In this document: one piece after another, positions 1 through 5,690 of the stretch
How positions within the stretch are numbered: position 1 is the first letter of the stretch
Layout of the letters: the number at the start of each line of letters is the position of its first letter
Source: Nitrospirota bacterium
Lineage (GTDB): Bacteria; Nitrospirota; JAOUDF01
Length of the DNA stretch: 5,751 bases
Assembly: GCA_029859385.1 (NCBI GenBank)
Contig: JAOUDF010000159.1
Span: 1-5,751, forward strand
Direction: 5' to 3'
The notes under the pieces: model-generated
The model's input: the letters and a program-made list of their open reading frames with translations, nothing else
Databases searched by the model: none
What the model was told of the DNA's origin: nothing
Translations under genes and position numbers: made by a program

Positions 1-1458
1 TTTGCTCACACACAGATCGTGATCGATATCGTCCTTGAAACGGCTCTGGTGTACATCACTGGTGGGTTCGAGAGCCCCTTCTCGTTCACGTACATCATCT
101 CCATCATGGTCGCCAGTACTATCCTCTACAAGCGGGGAGGGATGATGGTAGCCTCTTTATGCGCCATACTCTATGGTGGCATGGTGGACCTCCAGTATTT
201 CGGCCTGATCCCTTCTAGTATTGAAGGGGAGCTTTCCACTCGAGCAGCAATCTACAATGTATTTTTGAATGTTGTGGCATTTTTTCTCTCCGCGATTCTC
301 AGCTCGGGTCTTGCTGAAACATTAAAAAAGACAAGGGAGCATCTTGCCCAGAAAAGCTCTGACTATGAATATCTCCGGGGTCTCTATGAAAACATCTTTC
401 ACAGCATCAACACCGGCCTGATGACTACGGACATGGAGGGGCGCATAACATCATTCAACCGGGCCGCGGAGGAGATTACGGGCTATGAAGCGGTCGAAGC
501 AGAAGGCCGGCTCTGGCATGAGCTTTTTGGTATTGATACGCTGCAGCAGTTCTATCCGGCAAATATCGATGGGTCAAGTTCCGGCGATGACCGGATGAGT
601 CGCCTGCAACAGGAAAAGATGCAGAGGAAAGACGGCAGCGAGATGACCATTGGTGTAACGGTCTCTGCGCTTAAGGATGGTGTTGGCGAGTCCGCGGGGC
701 TTGTCGCCAGTTTCAGGGATCTGACGGACCTTATTGCCCAGGAGGAAAGGTACAAGAGGCAGGAAAAGCTGGCTGAGATAGGTGAGATGTCGGCACGTAT
801 GGCCCATGAAATTCGCAACCCCCTTGCTTCACTGAGCGGATCGGTCCAGATATTGAAAAATGAGGCGGGACAGACAGGGGAAAGCATAAAGCTGATGGAT
901 ATTGCAGTCCGCGAGGCTGACCGGCTGAATCATATCATTACCGAATTTCTTGTTTATGCCCGCCCGGCTCCCATGAAGCGTGAATCTGTCGACCTGTTGC
1001 CGGTGATCAATGAAATAGTTGTGCTGTTGAGAAATCACCGGGAGTACAAGGAGAACATTAATATTCAGGTGCGGTTTGACGATAATAACAACTGCGTTAT
1101 TGGTGATGCGGGCCAGTTGAGGCAAGTGTTCTGGAACCTGGCCATGAATGCGGTTGAAGTCATGAAGGATGGCGGCACGCTCGATATTTCGGCCGACAGG
1201 GTGGAAGTGGCGGCCCGGTCGGGAGAGGGGGGCCGCTTTGTCAGGGTTACCCTGAAAGACACGGGGCCCGGAATTCCGGCTAATTCGATGCAAAAGCTCT
1301 TCCTCCCCTTCTTCACCACCAAGGAAAACGGTACAGGCCTCGGACTTGCCATCGTATACCGGATTGTGGAGGAGCATGGCGGTCGGATAGGGGTAACAAG
1401 CCGACTGGGTGAGGGATGCTGTTTCACGGTAGACCTTCCCATCGCAGAGAGCGTCTGA
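1..1458 (+). CDS. pilS: PilS sensor histidine kinase (5' end outside window)
   Basis: Membrane histidine kinase that phosphorylates PilR to control pilin transcription. The frame is open from base 1. The GTG at 19 is internal to a membrane segment, so I treat the gene as 5'-truncated and number from the first codon here. Hydrophobic helices lie near residues 27-43, 48-66 and 83-104, with part of another at the edge; PilS proteins usually have about six. A PAS domain follows (about 124-245). The dimerisation/phosphoacceptor helix holds HEIRNP with His269. The ATPase domain has the N box (NAVE, Asn383), the G1 box DTGPGIP (from Asp420), the F box PFFTTK and the G2 box GTGLGLA (from Gly444). The stop is TGA 1456-1458, and pilR begins 38 bp later, so co-transcription is likely. 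The kinase core looks intact. Identity as PilS rather than another NtrB-like kinase rests on the helices-PAS-kinase layout plus adjacent pilR and pilA. Confidence 0.93.
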   Translation, partial: FAHTQIVIDIVLETALVYITGGFESPFSFTYIISIMVASTILYKRGGMMVASLCAILYGGMVDLQYFGLIPSSIEGELSTRAAIYNVFLNVVAFFLSAILSSGLAETLKKTREHLAQKSSDYEYLRGLYENIFHSINTGLMTTDMEGRITSFNRAAEEITGYEAVEAEGRLWHELFGIDTLQQFYPANIDGSSSGDDRMSRLQQEKMQRKDGSEMTIGVTVSALKDGVGESAGLVASFRDLTDLIAQEERYKRQEKLAEIGEMSARMAHEIRNPLASLSGSVQILKNEAGQTGESIKLMDIAVREADRLNHIITEFLVYARPAPMKRESVDLLPVINEIVVLLRNHREYKENINIQVRFDDNNNCVIGDAGQLRQVFWNLAMNAVEVMKDGGTLDISADRVEVAARSGEGGRFVRVTLKDTGPGIPANSMQKLFLPFFTTKENGTGLGLAIVYRIVEEHGGRIGVTSRLGEGCCFTVDLPIAESV

Positions 1459-1496
1459 GGCGATCGCAGGATTGGTCGAAAATACAGGAATTATAG

Positions 1497-2888
1497 ATGA
1501 GCAAGATTCTTATAGTTGATGATGAACGAAGTATGAGGGACCTCCTCCTGATCATGCTCAAGAGGGAGGGGTACGATGTCACTGTCGCAGAGACGGGGGA
1601 AGAAGCCCTCGCCGCCCTCAAACGAGAGATATTCGACCTGGTGATCACCGACATCAAGATGCCGCGGATTACCGGATTGGACATCCTGAAAGCGGTCAAG
1701 GAGGTTTCTCCCGACACGCTGGTCATCATGATCACGGCCTTCGCCTCTGCCGAAACCGCGGTGGAAGCCATGAAGATCGGCGCCTACGACTACATAACCA
1801 AACCGTTCAAAGTCGATGAAATCAAGCTGGTCATAAAGAATGCCATTGAGAAGAAACTGCTTAAGGACGAGAACCGCCGGCTCAAGCAGGAGATAGCCAT
1901 ACGCCACGGCTACGAAGGGTTTGTCGGCGGGAGCGAGGTGATGAAGAAGGTTTTCGCCCTCATCGCCAAGGTTGCCGACAGCAAGAGCACCGTCTTTATT
2001 ACCGGTGAGAGCGGTACCGGCAAGGAGCTCGTCGCCCGGGCCATTCACCACAACGGTGTCCGCAAGGAGAGACCGTTTGTCACGGTCAACTGCGGCGCGC
2101 TGCCGGAGGCGCTTCTGGAGAGCGAGTTGTTTGGGCATATGAAGGGCTCCTTTACCGGTGCTATTGACAACAAGGCAGGCCTCTTCGAGGTAGCCGACGG
2201 CGGCAGCATCTTTCTCGACGAGATCGGTGATATGCCCCTTCCCCTCCAGGTAAAGCTGCTTCGGGTACTTCAGGAAAGGGAGTTTAAAAGGGTAGGGGGG
2301 ACGGCTGATATAAAGGTCGACGTCCGTGTCATCGCCGCGACCAACCGGGACCTCAAGGGTCAGGTGGCGAAGGGCGAATTCAGGGAAGACCTCTACTACC
2401 GCCTGAATGTCATCCCCATTGCCTTGCCGTCTCTTAGAGAGCGCAGGGAGGATATCCCTGCTCTGGTGGAGCATTTTCTCGCAAAGTACAGTGCCGGCGG
2501 CGAGCGCAAGCGCATTGCTCCCGACGCCCTGCAAAGGCTGATGGACTGCGAATGGAAGGGAAACGTACGGGAGTTGGAGAATGTCATAGAACGGGCGGTG
2601 GCCCTCAGTGACGGGCCGTTGATAAAAACAGATTATCTGCCGGAGCCTGCTCCCTCCGAGAGAGGCGCTGTTGTCGCAGCGGTGGACGTGTCGGCGGAGA
2701 GGCCGGTCGATCTTGAAAAGATCGTTGAAGACCTGGAGGTGGAGTTTCTGACCAAGGCGTTGGACAAGGCCCATGGCGTAAAAACAGATGCCGCAAAGCT
2801 TTTGGGGCTGAGCTTCCGGTCCTTCAGGCATCGTCTTAAGAAATACGAGATAGGGAACAGCCGGGACGATAAGGAAGAGCTGGGGTGA
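1497..2888 (+). CDS. pilR: PilR, sigma-54-dependent response regulator of pilin expression
   Basis: NtrC-family activator, 463 aa, the usual length for PilR. Receiver domain (1-120): acidic pair Asp8/Asp9, phosphoacceptor Asp52 in TDIKMP, Thr80 and Lys102. A linker helix (about 118-135) leads to the AAA+ domain (about 142-375): Walker A GESGTGKE at 170-177, sigma-54-contact loop GSFTGA at 217-222 (the Ser variant of GAFTGA, common in this group), Walker B SIFLDE at 237-242, and FREDLYYRL with Arg296 and Arg302. A Fis-type helix-turn-helix lies at about 427-450 (AAKLLGLSFRSFRHRL). The ATG at 1497 is preceded by AGGAA at 1486-1490, 6 nt away. The family hydrolyses ATP to remodel sigma-54 polymerase at pilA, and a matching promoter lies just downstream. 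The stop TGA (2886-2888) overlaps the first candidate PilR half-site. The large antisense ORF across this gene is a codon-usage shadow. Confidence 0.95.
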   Translation: MSKILIVDDERSMRDLLLIMLKREGYDVTVAETGEEALAALKREIFDLVITDIKMPRITGLDILKAVKEVSPDTLVIMITAFASAETAVEAMKIGAYDYITKPFKVDEIKLVIKNAIEKKLLKDENRRLKQEIAIRHGYEGFVGGSEVMKKVFALIAKVADSKSTVFITGESGTGKELVARAIHHNGVRKERPFVTVNCGALPEALLESELFGHMKGSFTGAIDNKAGLFEVADGGSIFLDEIGDMPLPLQVKLLRVLQEREFKRVGGTADIKVDVRVIAATNRDLKGQVAKGEFREDLYYRLNVIPIALPSLRERREDIPALVEHFLAKYSAGGERKRIAPDALQRLMDCEWKGNVRELENVIERAVALSDGPLIKTDYLPEPAPSERGAVVAAVDVSAERPVDLEKIVEDLEVEFLTKALDKAHGVKTDAAKLLGLSFRSFRHRLKKYEIGNSRDDKEELG

Positions 2889-2939
2889 CATTATGTGTCA
2901 GCGCAAGCGCCGCTGAGTGACACAAAATGGCTTGATGTC
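2886..2939 (+). promoter_or_regulatory. Cluster of TGTC/GACA elements, candidate PilR enhancer sites
   Basis: Seen: four TGTC cores lie within 54 bp, as GACA at 2887-2890, TGTC at 2896-2899, GACA at 2919-2922 and TGTC at 2936-2939. The first two form the dyad TGACA-N5-TGTCA (2886-2900). TGTGTCA (2894-2900) and TGACACA (2918-2924) form a wider perfect 7 bp dyad. Known: the Pseudomonas aeruginosa PilR consensus upstream of pilA is built on (C/G)TGTC repeats. Inferred: these are PilR enhancer sites, about 97-150 bp upstream of the predicted pilA start, a normal enhancer distance. The first element overlaps the pilR stop codon. The flanking base preference differs somewhat from the Pseudomonas consensus. 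Confidence 0.55.
2894..2924 (+). other. Inverted repeat / possible hairpin after pilR
   Basis: TGTG (2894-2897) pairs with CACA (2921-2924), and TCAGCG (2898-2903) pairs with CGCTGA (2911-2916), leaving a 7 nt loop and a 4 nt bulge on the 3' side. No T-run follows, so this is not a canonical intrinsic terminator. It could still slow or protect the 3' end of the pilSR mRNA. The alternative is that the symmetry exists only because it is a pair of protein-binding half-sites. Confidence 0.35.
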
Positions 2940-2967
2940 GACCTCCGCTGAAACAGGTGTTCGTCAG

Positions 2968-2980
2968 CAACTTATTGATT
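2968..2980 (-). promoter_or_regulatory. IHF binding site upstream of pilA
   Basis: Read on the minus strand, the 13 bases AATCAATAAGTTG fit the IHF consensus WATCAANNNNTTR at every defined position. The site sits between the candidate PilR cluster and the -24/-12 promoter, centred about 62 bp before the predicted start. This is the usual place for IHF to bend DNA at sigma-54 promoters so that the activator can touch polymerase. Binding itself is inferred. Confidence 0.6.
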
Positions 2981-3009
2981 TATCTGGAATATGCCAGACT
3001 GCTGTGTGT

Positions 3010-3025
3010 TGGCATGAAAGTGGCA
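3010..3025 (+). promoter_or_regulatory. Sigma-54 (-24/-12) promoter of pilA
   Basis: The sequence reads TGGCAT-N5-TGGCA against the consensus TGGCAC-N5-TTGCA. The invariant GG (3011-3012) and GC (3023-3024) are separated by exactly 10 bp. The two deviations are T for C after TGGCA and G for T in the -12 element. The predicted start is about 3036, which gives a leader of roughly 130 nt before the pilA ATG. It lies directly downstream of a gene for a sigma-54 activator and upstream of the pilin gene, as known for pilA in Pseudomonas and Geobacter. Confidence 0.85.
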
Positions 3026-3052
3026 AGACTGAGAAGCATCACGATGGAATGA

Positions 3053-3061
3053 TGGTATACT
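3053..3061 (+). promoter_or_regulatory. Possible secondary sigma-70 extended -10 element
   Basis: TGG-TATACT is a 5 of 6 match to TATAAT with the upstream TGN of an extended -10. No good -35 hexamer lies 16-18 bp upstream. If active it would start transcription near 3068 and give a shorter pilA leader that lacks the 5' arm of the long stem. Confidence 0.25.
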
Positions 3062-3073
3062 GGATTCATGTAA

Positions 3074-3092
3074 GGCACTGAAAGGAGGTGCT
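3074..3092 (+). other. Leader hairpin with Shine-Dalgarno-like loop
   Basis: GGCAC (3074-3078) pairs with GTGCT (3088-3092), including one G-U pair. The 9 nt loop contains AAAGGAG (3081-3087), so an AAGGA motif is displayed in a loop, as in CsrA/RsmA binding sites. AAAGGAGGTG (3081-3090) is also an almost perfect anti-16S match, but no ATG, GTG or TTG lies at a workable distance after it. It is therefore either a regulatory decoy or binding site, or a relic. Confidence 0.3.
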
Positions 3093-3153
3093 GAATAAGC
3101 CCTTTGACGAGGTTTATCGTGATCGGAGAAAACCATTTCAATTTAATTAACCA

Positions 3154-3159
3154 GGAGGT
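3154..3159 (+). promoter_or_regulatory. pilA ribosome binding site
   Basis: GGAGGT lies 6 nt before the ATG at 3166. An in-frame TAA at 3148-3150 rules out an N-terminally extended form, so 3166 is the only reasonable pilA start. Confidence 0.9.
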
Positions 3160-3165
3160 AACCCA

Positions 3166-3702
3166 ATGTTTACCCGTATAAAGGACCAAAAAGGCTTCAC
3201 CCTTATAGAGCTCATGATAGTTGTTGCCATTATCGGCATCCTGGCGGCCATCGCCATCCCGAACTTCCTCAAGTACCAGATGAAGTCCAAGACCTCCGAG
3301 GCCAAGGTGAACATGGGAGCAATCAGGGTGTCTCAAGAGTCGTATAAGGCCGAATATAGCAACTTCAGAGATGCGGGTCCGAGCTCTGGTGCCGGTGTGG
3401 CTGGTAACGGCGCAAAGGTTGCCTTTACTGATGCTGCTGGTGTGGCTGCGTTTGATTGGATTGGCTGGGCGCCTACCGGCCAGGTCTACTATAATTATCA
3501 GGTGGCAACCGATGGTTCTTATGCCTTCACCGATGCCGGTACGGGTGGGCCGCAGTTTGCTATCGATGCCGAAGGCGACCTCGATGATGATGGTACCGCC
3601 GCCTACTTCACAATGAATAGTGATGGCGCTACGGCGGGTGGTCTGGGCGCTGATACTCCCGGTACAGCGTATAATATAAATCCTTCCGGCGACGATTTCT
3701 AA
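3166..3702 (+). CDS. pilA: PilA, full-length type IV major prepilin
   Basis: Structural subunit of the type IV pilus, 178 aa. A short basic leader (residues 1-10, ending KG) is cut by prepilin peptidase before Phe11, which then becomes the methylated first residue. The mature N-terminus FTLIE has the conserved Glu5 and leads into a hydrophobic helix with Pro22. Mature length is 168 aa. The globular head has an aromatic stretch (F86, W88, W91, Y98, Y99, Y101 in mature numbering) and the loop GDLDDDGT (127-134), which resembles calcium-binding loops. There is no cysteine, so the C-terminal disulfide loop of many pilins is absent. After mature Lys74 there is no Lys or Arg but 13 Asp and 1 Glu. 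It is preceded by a sigma-54 promoter and followed by a strong terminator, which suggests a monocistronic, highly expressed gene. Unlike G. sulfurreducens, whose 61-aa pilin has a separate downstream partner gene, the head here is fused. A minor pilin is possible, but position favours the major one. Confidence 0.92.
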   Translation: MFTRIKDQKGFTLIELMIVVAIIGILAAIAIPNFLKYQMKSKTSEAKVNMGAIRVSQESYKAEYSNFRDAGPSSGAGVAGNGAKVAFTDAAGVAAFDWIGWAPTGQVYYNYQVATDGSYAFTDAGTGGPQFAIDAEGDLDDDGTAAYFTMNSDGATAGGLGADTPGTAYNINPSGDDF

Positions 3703-3725
3703 TCCAGCCTGAAGTCGGGAATTCT

Positions 3726-3761
3726 AAAAGCAGTGGCCGCATATGCGGCCACTGCTTTTTT
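3726..3761 (+). terminator. Rho-independent terminator of pilA
   Basis: An 11 bp perfect GC-rich stem, GCAGTGGCCGC (3730-3740) with GCGGCCACTGC (3745-3755), closes a 4 nt ATAT loop and is followed by six T (3756-3761). Four A before the stem (3726-3729) pair with the T-run, so the structure could also terminate transcription from the other strand. It begins 23 bp after the pilA stop and separates pilA from the next operon. Confidence 0.95.
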
Positions 3762-3868
3762 ATTGTGCGCTAGGTAGTAAATTTTCGATAAGGTGTTGCC
3801 GAAGATATTAAGGCATTTTTCAGATATTTTGCCGTAGCGATTGGATAGCATGGAGTATTGCGACGATA

Positions 3869-4741
3869 ATGACGGGAAAAGAGAGATCACGGACAGCCAT
3901 TTGTTCTGTGACAGTTTTAATGTTTGCCGTTTTTGTGTTCATACTGCAGATAAAGATTGACAGTATGACGGACCGGCATTTGGCCGAGAGAAAAGTATTC
4001 TACGTGCCGTCGGGCGAATATCTAAAGCACATTCTGCTTGGCTACGATCTGGCGGTAGCGGATATATACTGGATCAAGACGATTCAATATGTAGGTGAAA
4101 AGACGAAAGCTTCCCGAACCTACAAGTGGCTCTATCCAATGGTAGATCTGGTAACAACGCTGGACCCGCGGCACACCATGGCGTATCATGGGGCCGGTGT
4201 AGTGCTGGCAGTCTATGCAGAGCCACGACGGCTTGAGGAAAGCAACGCCATTCTGAAAAAAGGGATTAAAAACGACCCCGATGCTTGGCAGCACCCCTTT
4301 TATCTGAGTTTCAACTATTTTCACTATATGAATGATTATGAGACAGCAGCCAAGTATATGGCCATGGCTGCTGCCAAGCCTAAGCATCCTCATTACGTGG
4401 AAAAGCTTGCGGCAAGGCTTTATGCCGAAGCCAGAGACCCTGAAAGCGGCATACTTTTTCTCGCCAGTGTGATAGAAAGCACAGGCGACGAAAAGGTAAG
4501 GAAAGAGCTGGAAGAGCGGTTTTTACAGCTTGTAGCGGAAAGAGATATGAACACGCTTGATGAGGCAATCAGATGGCATGAGAAGAAGACCGGGAAAAAA
4601 CCTGCGATGCTCCTGGAACTGCTTGTAAGCGGGGCCTTGCCTGAGTTGCCGGAGGAGCCTCGGGGAGGAAATTATTATATCGACAAAGACGGCAATGCGA
4701 AAAGCAGTATGATGGCGGAACGTTTAAAGGTGTACCATTAG
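3869..4741 (+). CDS. Membrane-anchored periplasmic TPR-like protein of the pilus locus
   Basis: 290 aa; the exact function is unknown to me. A basic N-terminus (KERSR) precedes one hydrophobic helix (about 9-28) with no clear cleavage site, predicting an inner-membrane anchor with the rest in the periplasm. A conserved-looking block follows at 49-76 (GYDLAVADIYWIKTIQYVG), then helical TPR-like repeats from about 84 to 215, with pairs such as LDPRHTMAYHGAG, LEESNAILKKGIKNDPDAW and DYETAAKYMAMAA. The ATG at 3869 is the first start in the open frame, but the ribosome site is poor (GGAG at 3852-3855, 13 nt away). The gene sits 10 bp before the ABC ATPase and likely shares its mRNA. By position it corresponds to pilG, between pilA and the ABC gene pilH in Myxococcus xanthus. 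I infer it is the periplasmic partner of the transporter or a pilus assembly factor. No clear promoter was found in 3762-3868. Confidence 0.75.
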   Translation: MTGKERSRTAICSVTVLMFAVFVFILQIKIDSMTDRHLAERKVFYVPSGEYLKHILLGYDLAVADIYWIKTIQYVGEKTKASRTYKWLYPMVDLVTTLDPRHTMAYHGAGVVLAVYAEPRRLEESNAILKKGIKNDPDAWQHPFYLSFNYFHYMNDYETAAKYMAMAAAKPKHPHYVEKLAARLYAEARDPESGILFLASVIESTGDEKVRKELEERFLQLVAERDMNTLDEAIRWHEKKTGKKPAMLLELLVSGALPELPEEPRGGNYYIDKDGNAKSSMMAERLKVYH

Positions 4742-4751
4742 AGGGGAATAG

Positions 4752-5690
4752 ATGATCAGGACGGAAGGGCTTGCAAAAGAGTTTTCATCCGGTATCGGCA
4801 AGAAATCGATAGTGGCGGTCAGAGGGCTCGACCTGGAAGTTCGAAAAGGTGAAATCTTCGGCTTCCTCGGGCCTAACGGTGCTGGTAAGACGACGACCCT
4901 CAAGATGCTCATGGGTCTCATCTATCCGACATCGGGCAATGCCTGGATATTGGGGAAAGCCCTTGGGGATGTAGATGTCAAGAACCGTATCGGGTATCTG
5001 CCCGAGCACCCTTATTTTTATGATTATCTGACGGCGCGGGAATTTCTTGACTTCTATGGCAGGCTTTTTGATCTGACCAAAGCAGAGCGCCGTGAGCGGA
5101 TTGAAAACCTTATCCTCAAGGTCGGCCTTGACCGATTCCAGGATGTCCAGCTAAGGAAGTTCTCCAAGGGGATGCTCCAGCGGATCGGTATTGCCCAGGC
5201 GCTCATAAATGACCCCGAACTTGTGGTCCTCGATGAGCCGATGAGCGGCCTGGACCCCATTGGCAGGAAGGAGATCCGTGATGTCATTCTTTGGCTGCGG
5301 GATTCGGGGAAGACGGTTTTCTTCTCGTCGCACATACTACCCGATGTCGAGATGCTCTGCGATCGCGTGGCGATTATTGTCAAGGGGACATTACGGGACA
5401 TCGGCCGCCTTGATGAGCTTCTCGGTGAGACGGTGAGTAATGTTGAGATGGTTCTGCAGGGAATTGGCGAGCCCGTTGTGACTGCAATAGGACAACGGGG
5501 TTACCGGTACAGCACGGTGGGCGACAAGATCGCCGTGACGGTAGCGGGAGATGCCGCCGACGACAAGGTTGAAGAGATTGTGCGTCTTGCCATGGATAGC
5601 GGAGGTAAGGTGGTCTCGTTGACGCCGCACAAAAAGACGCTGGAAGAGCTGTTTGTCGCGCATGTCGGGGAAGAGAAGGAGGTCGCGTGA
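4752..5690 (+). CDS. ABC transporter ATP-binding protein (ABC-2 type, PilH-like by position)
   Basis: Cytoplasmic ATPase, 312 aa, that would power the permease encoded next. Walker A GPNGAGKTT at 40-48; Q-loop region GYLPEH with Glu85 in place of Gln; signature FSKGMLQR at 137-144 (a variant of LSGGQ common in ABC-2 exporters); Walker B LVVLDE at 157-162 with catalytic Glu162; D-loop SGLD at 165-168; switch His194. The last 100 residues (about 210-312) form an accessory C-terminal domain typical of this subfamily. The ATG at 4752 has a G-rich ribosome site (GAGGGGAA, 4741-4748) and lies 10 bp after the TPR gene stop. The 3' end overlaps the permease start by 4 bp, so translation is probably coupled. 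Substrate cannot be read from the sequence. In M. xanthus the ABC protein PilH at the same place in the pil cluster is needed for pilus biogenesis, so a pilus role is likely. Confidence 0.9.
   Translation: MIRTEGLAKEFSSGIGKKSIVAVRGLDLEVRKGEIFGFLGPNGAGKTTTLKMLMGLIYPTSGNAWILGKALGDVDVKNRIGYLPEHPYFYDYLTAREFLDFYGRLFDLTKAERRERIENLILKVGLDRFQDVQLRKFSKGMLQRIGIAQALINDPELVVLDEPMSGLDPIGRKEIRDVILWLRDSGKTVFFSSHILPDVEMLCDRVAIIVKGTLRDIGRLDELLGETVSNVEMVLQGIGEPVVTAIGQRGYRYSTVGDKIAVTVAGDAADDKVEEIVRLAMDSGGKVVSLTPHKKTLEELFVAHVGEEKEVA

Larger units (their letters stand above)
3038..3123 (+). other. Structured pilA 5' leader (long-range stem)
   Basis: ATCACGAT (3038-3045) is perfectly complementary to ATCGTGAT (3116-3123). 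Two G-U pairs and one A-U pair extend the stem inward, giving 11 bp (3038-3048 with 3113-3123). The 5' arm begins about 2 nt after the predicted transcription start, so the stem would close most of the leader into one domain and leave the pilA ribosome binding site outside it. It does not show the core sequences of the GEMM-I riboswitch class known in Geobacter. It may be an RNA stability element, or it may be chance. Confidence 0.35.

Noticed and set aside
829..1377. 182-codon open frame on the minus strand opposite pilS
   Set aside because: It lies wholly inside the kinase ATPase region and its translation resembles no known family.
19..1458. GTG at 19 as the true pilS start
   Set aside because: The frame is open to the window edge, the codon falls in the middle of a hydrophobic segment, and PilS proteins have more membrane helices upstream.
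1460..1467. GCGATCGC palindrome, also at 5357-5364
   Set aside because: Two copies of an 8 bp palindrome are too few to mean a repeat family, and one is inside the ABC coding region.
1491..2891. 466-codon open frame on the minus strand opposite pilR
   Set aside because: It mirrors pilR codon use, has no recognisable domain, and pilR itself has complete motifs throughout.
3088..3150. Possible 20-codon leader peptide starting GTG at 3088 and ending TAA at 3148-3150
   Set aside because: The GTG lies within the Shine-Dalgarno-like sequence, leaving no spacing for initiation, and no other ribosome site precedes it.
3036..3165. GEMM-type cyclic dinucleotide riboswitch in the pilA leader
   Set aside because: The conserved core sequences of that class were not found on reading the leader.
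3166..3336. Minus-strand frame (2980-3336) covering the pilA promoter and start
   Set aside because: It overlaps the promoter, leader and N-terminal helix of pilA; the translation has no family features.
3394..3448. 10 bp direct repeat GGTGTGGCTG (3394-3403 and 3439-3448) in pilA
   Set aside because: Both copies encode small residues around Gly-Val-Ala in a low-complexity stretch of the pilin head; likely from codon preference.
4866..5187. Glu for Gln in the ABC Q-loop region and FSKGM in place of LSGGQ
   Set aside because: Both variants are common in this ABC-2 subfamily and all catalytic residues are present, so no loss of activity is implied.
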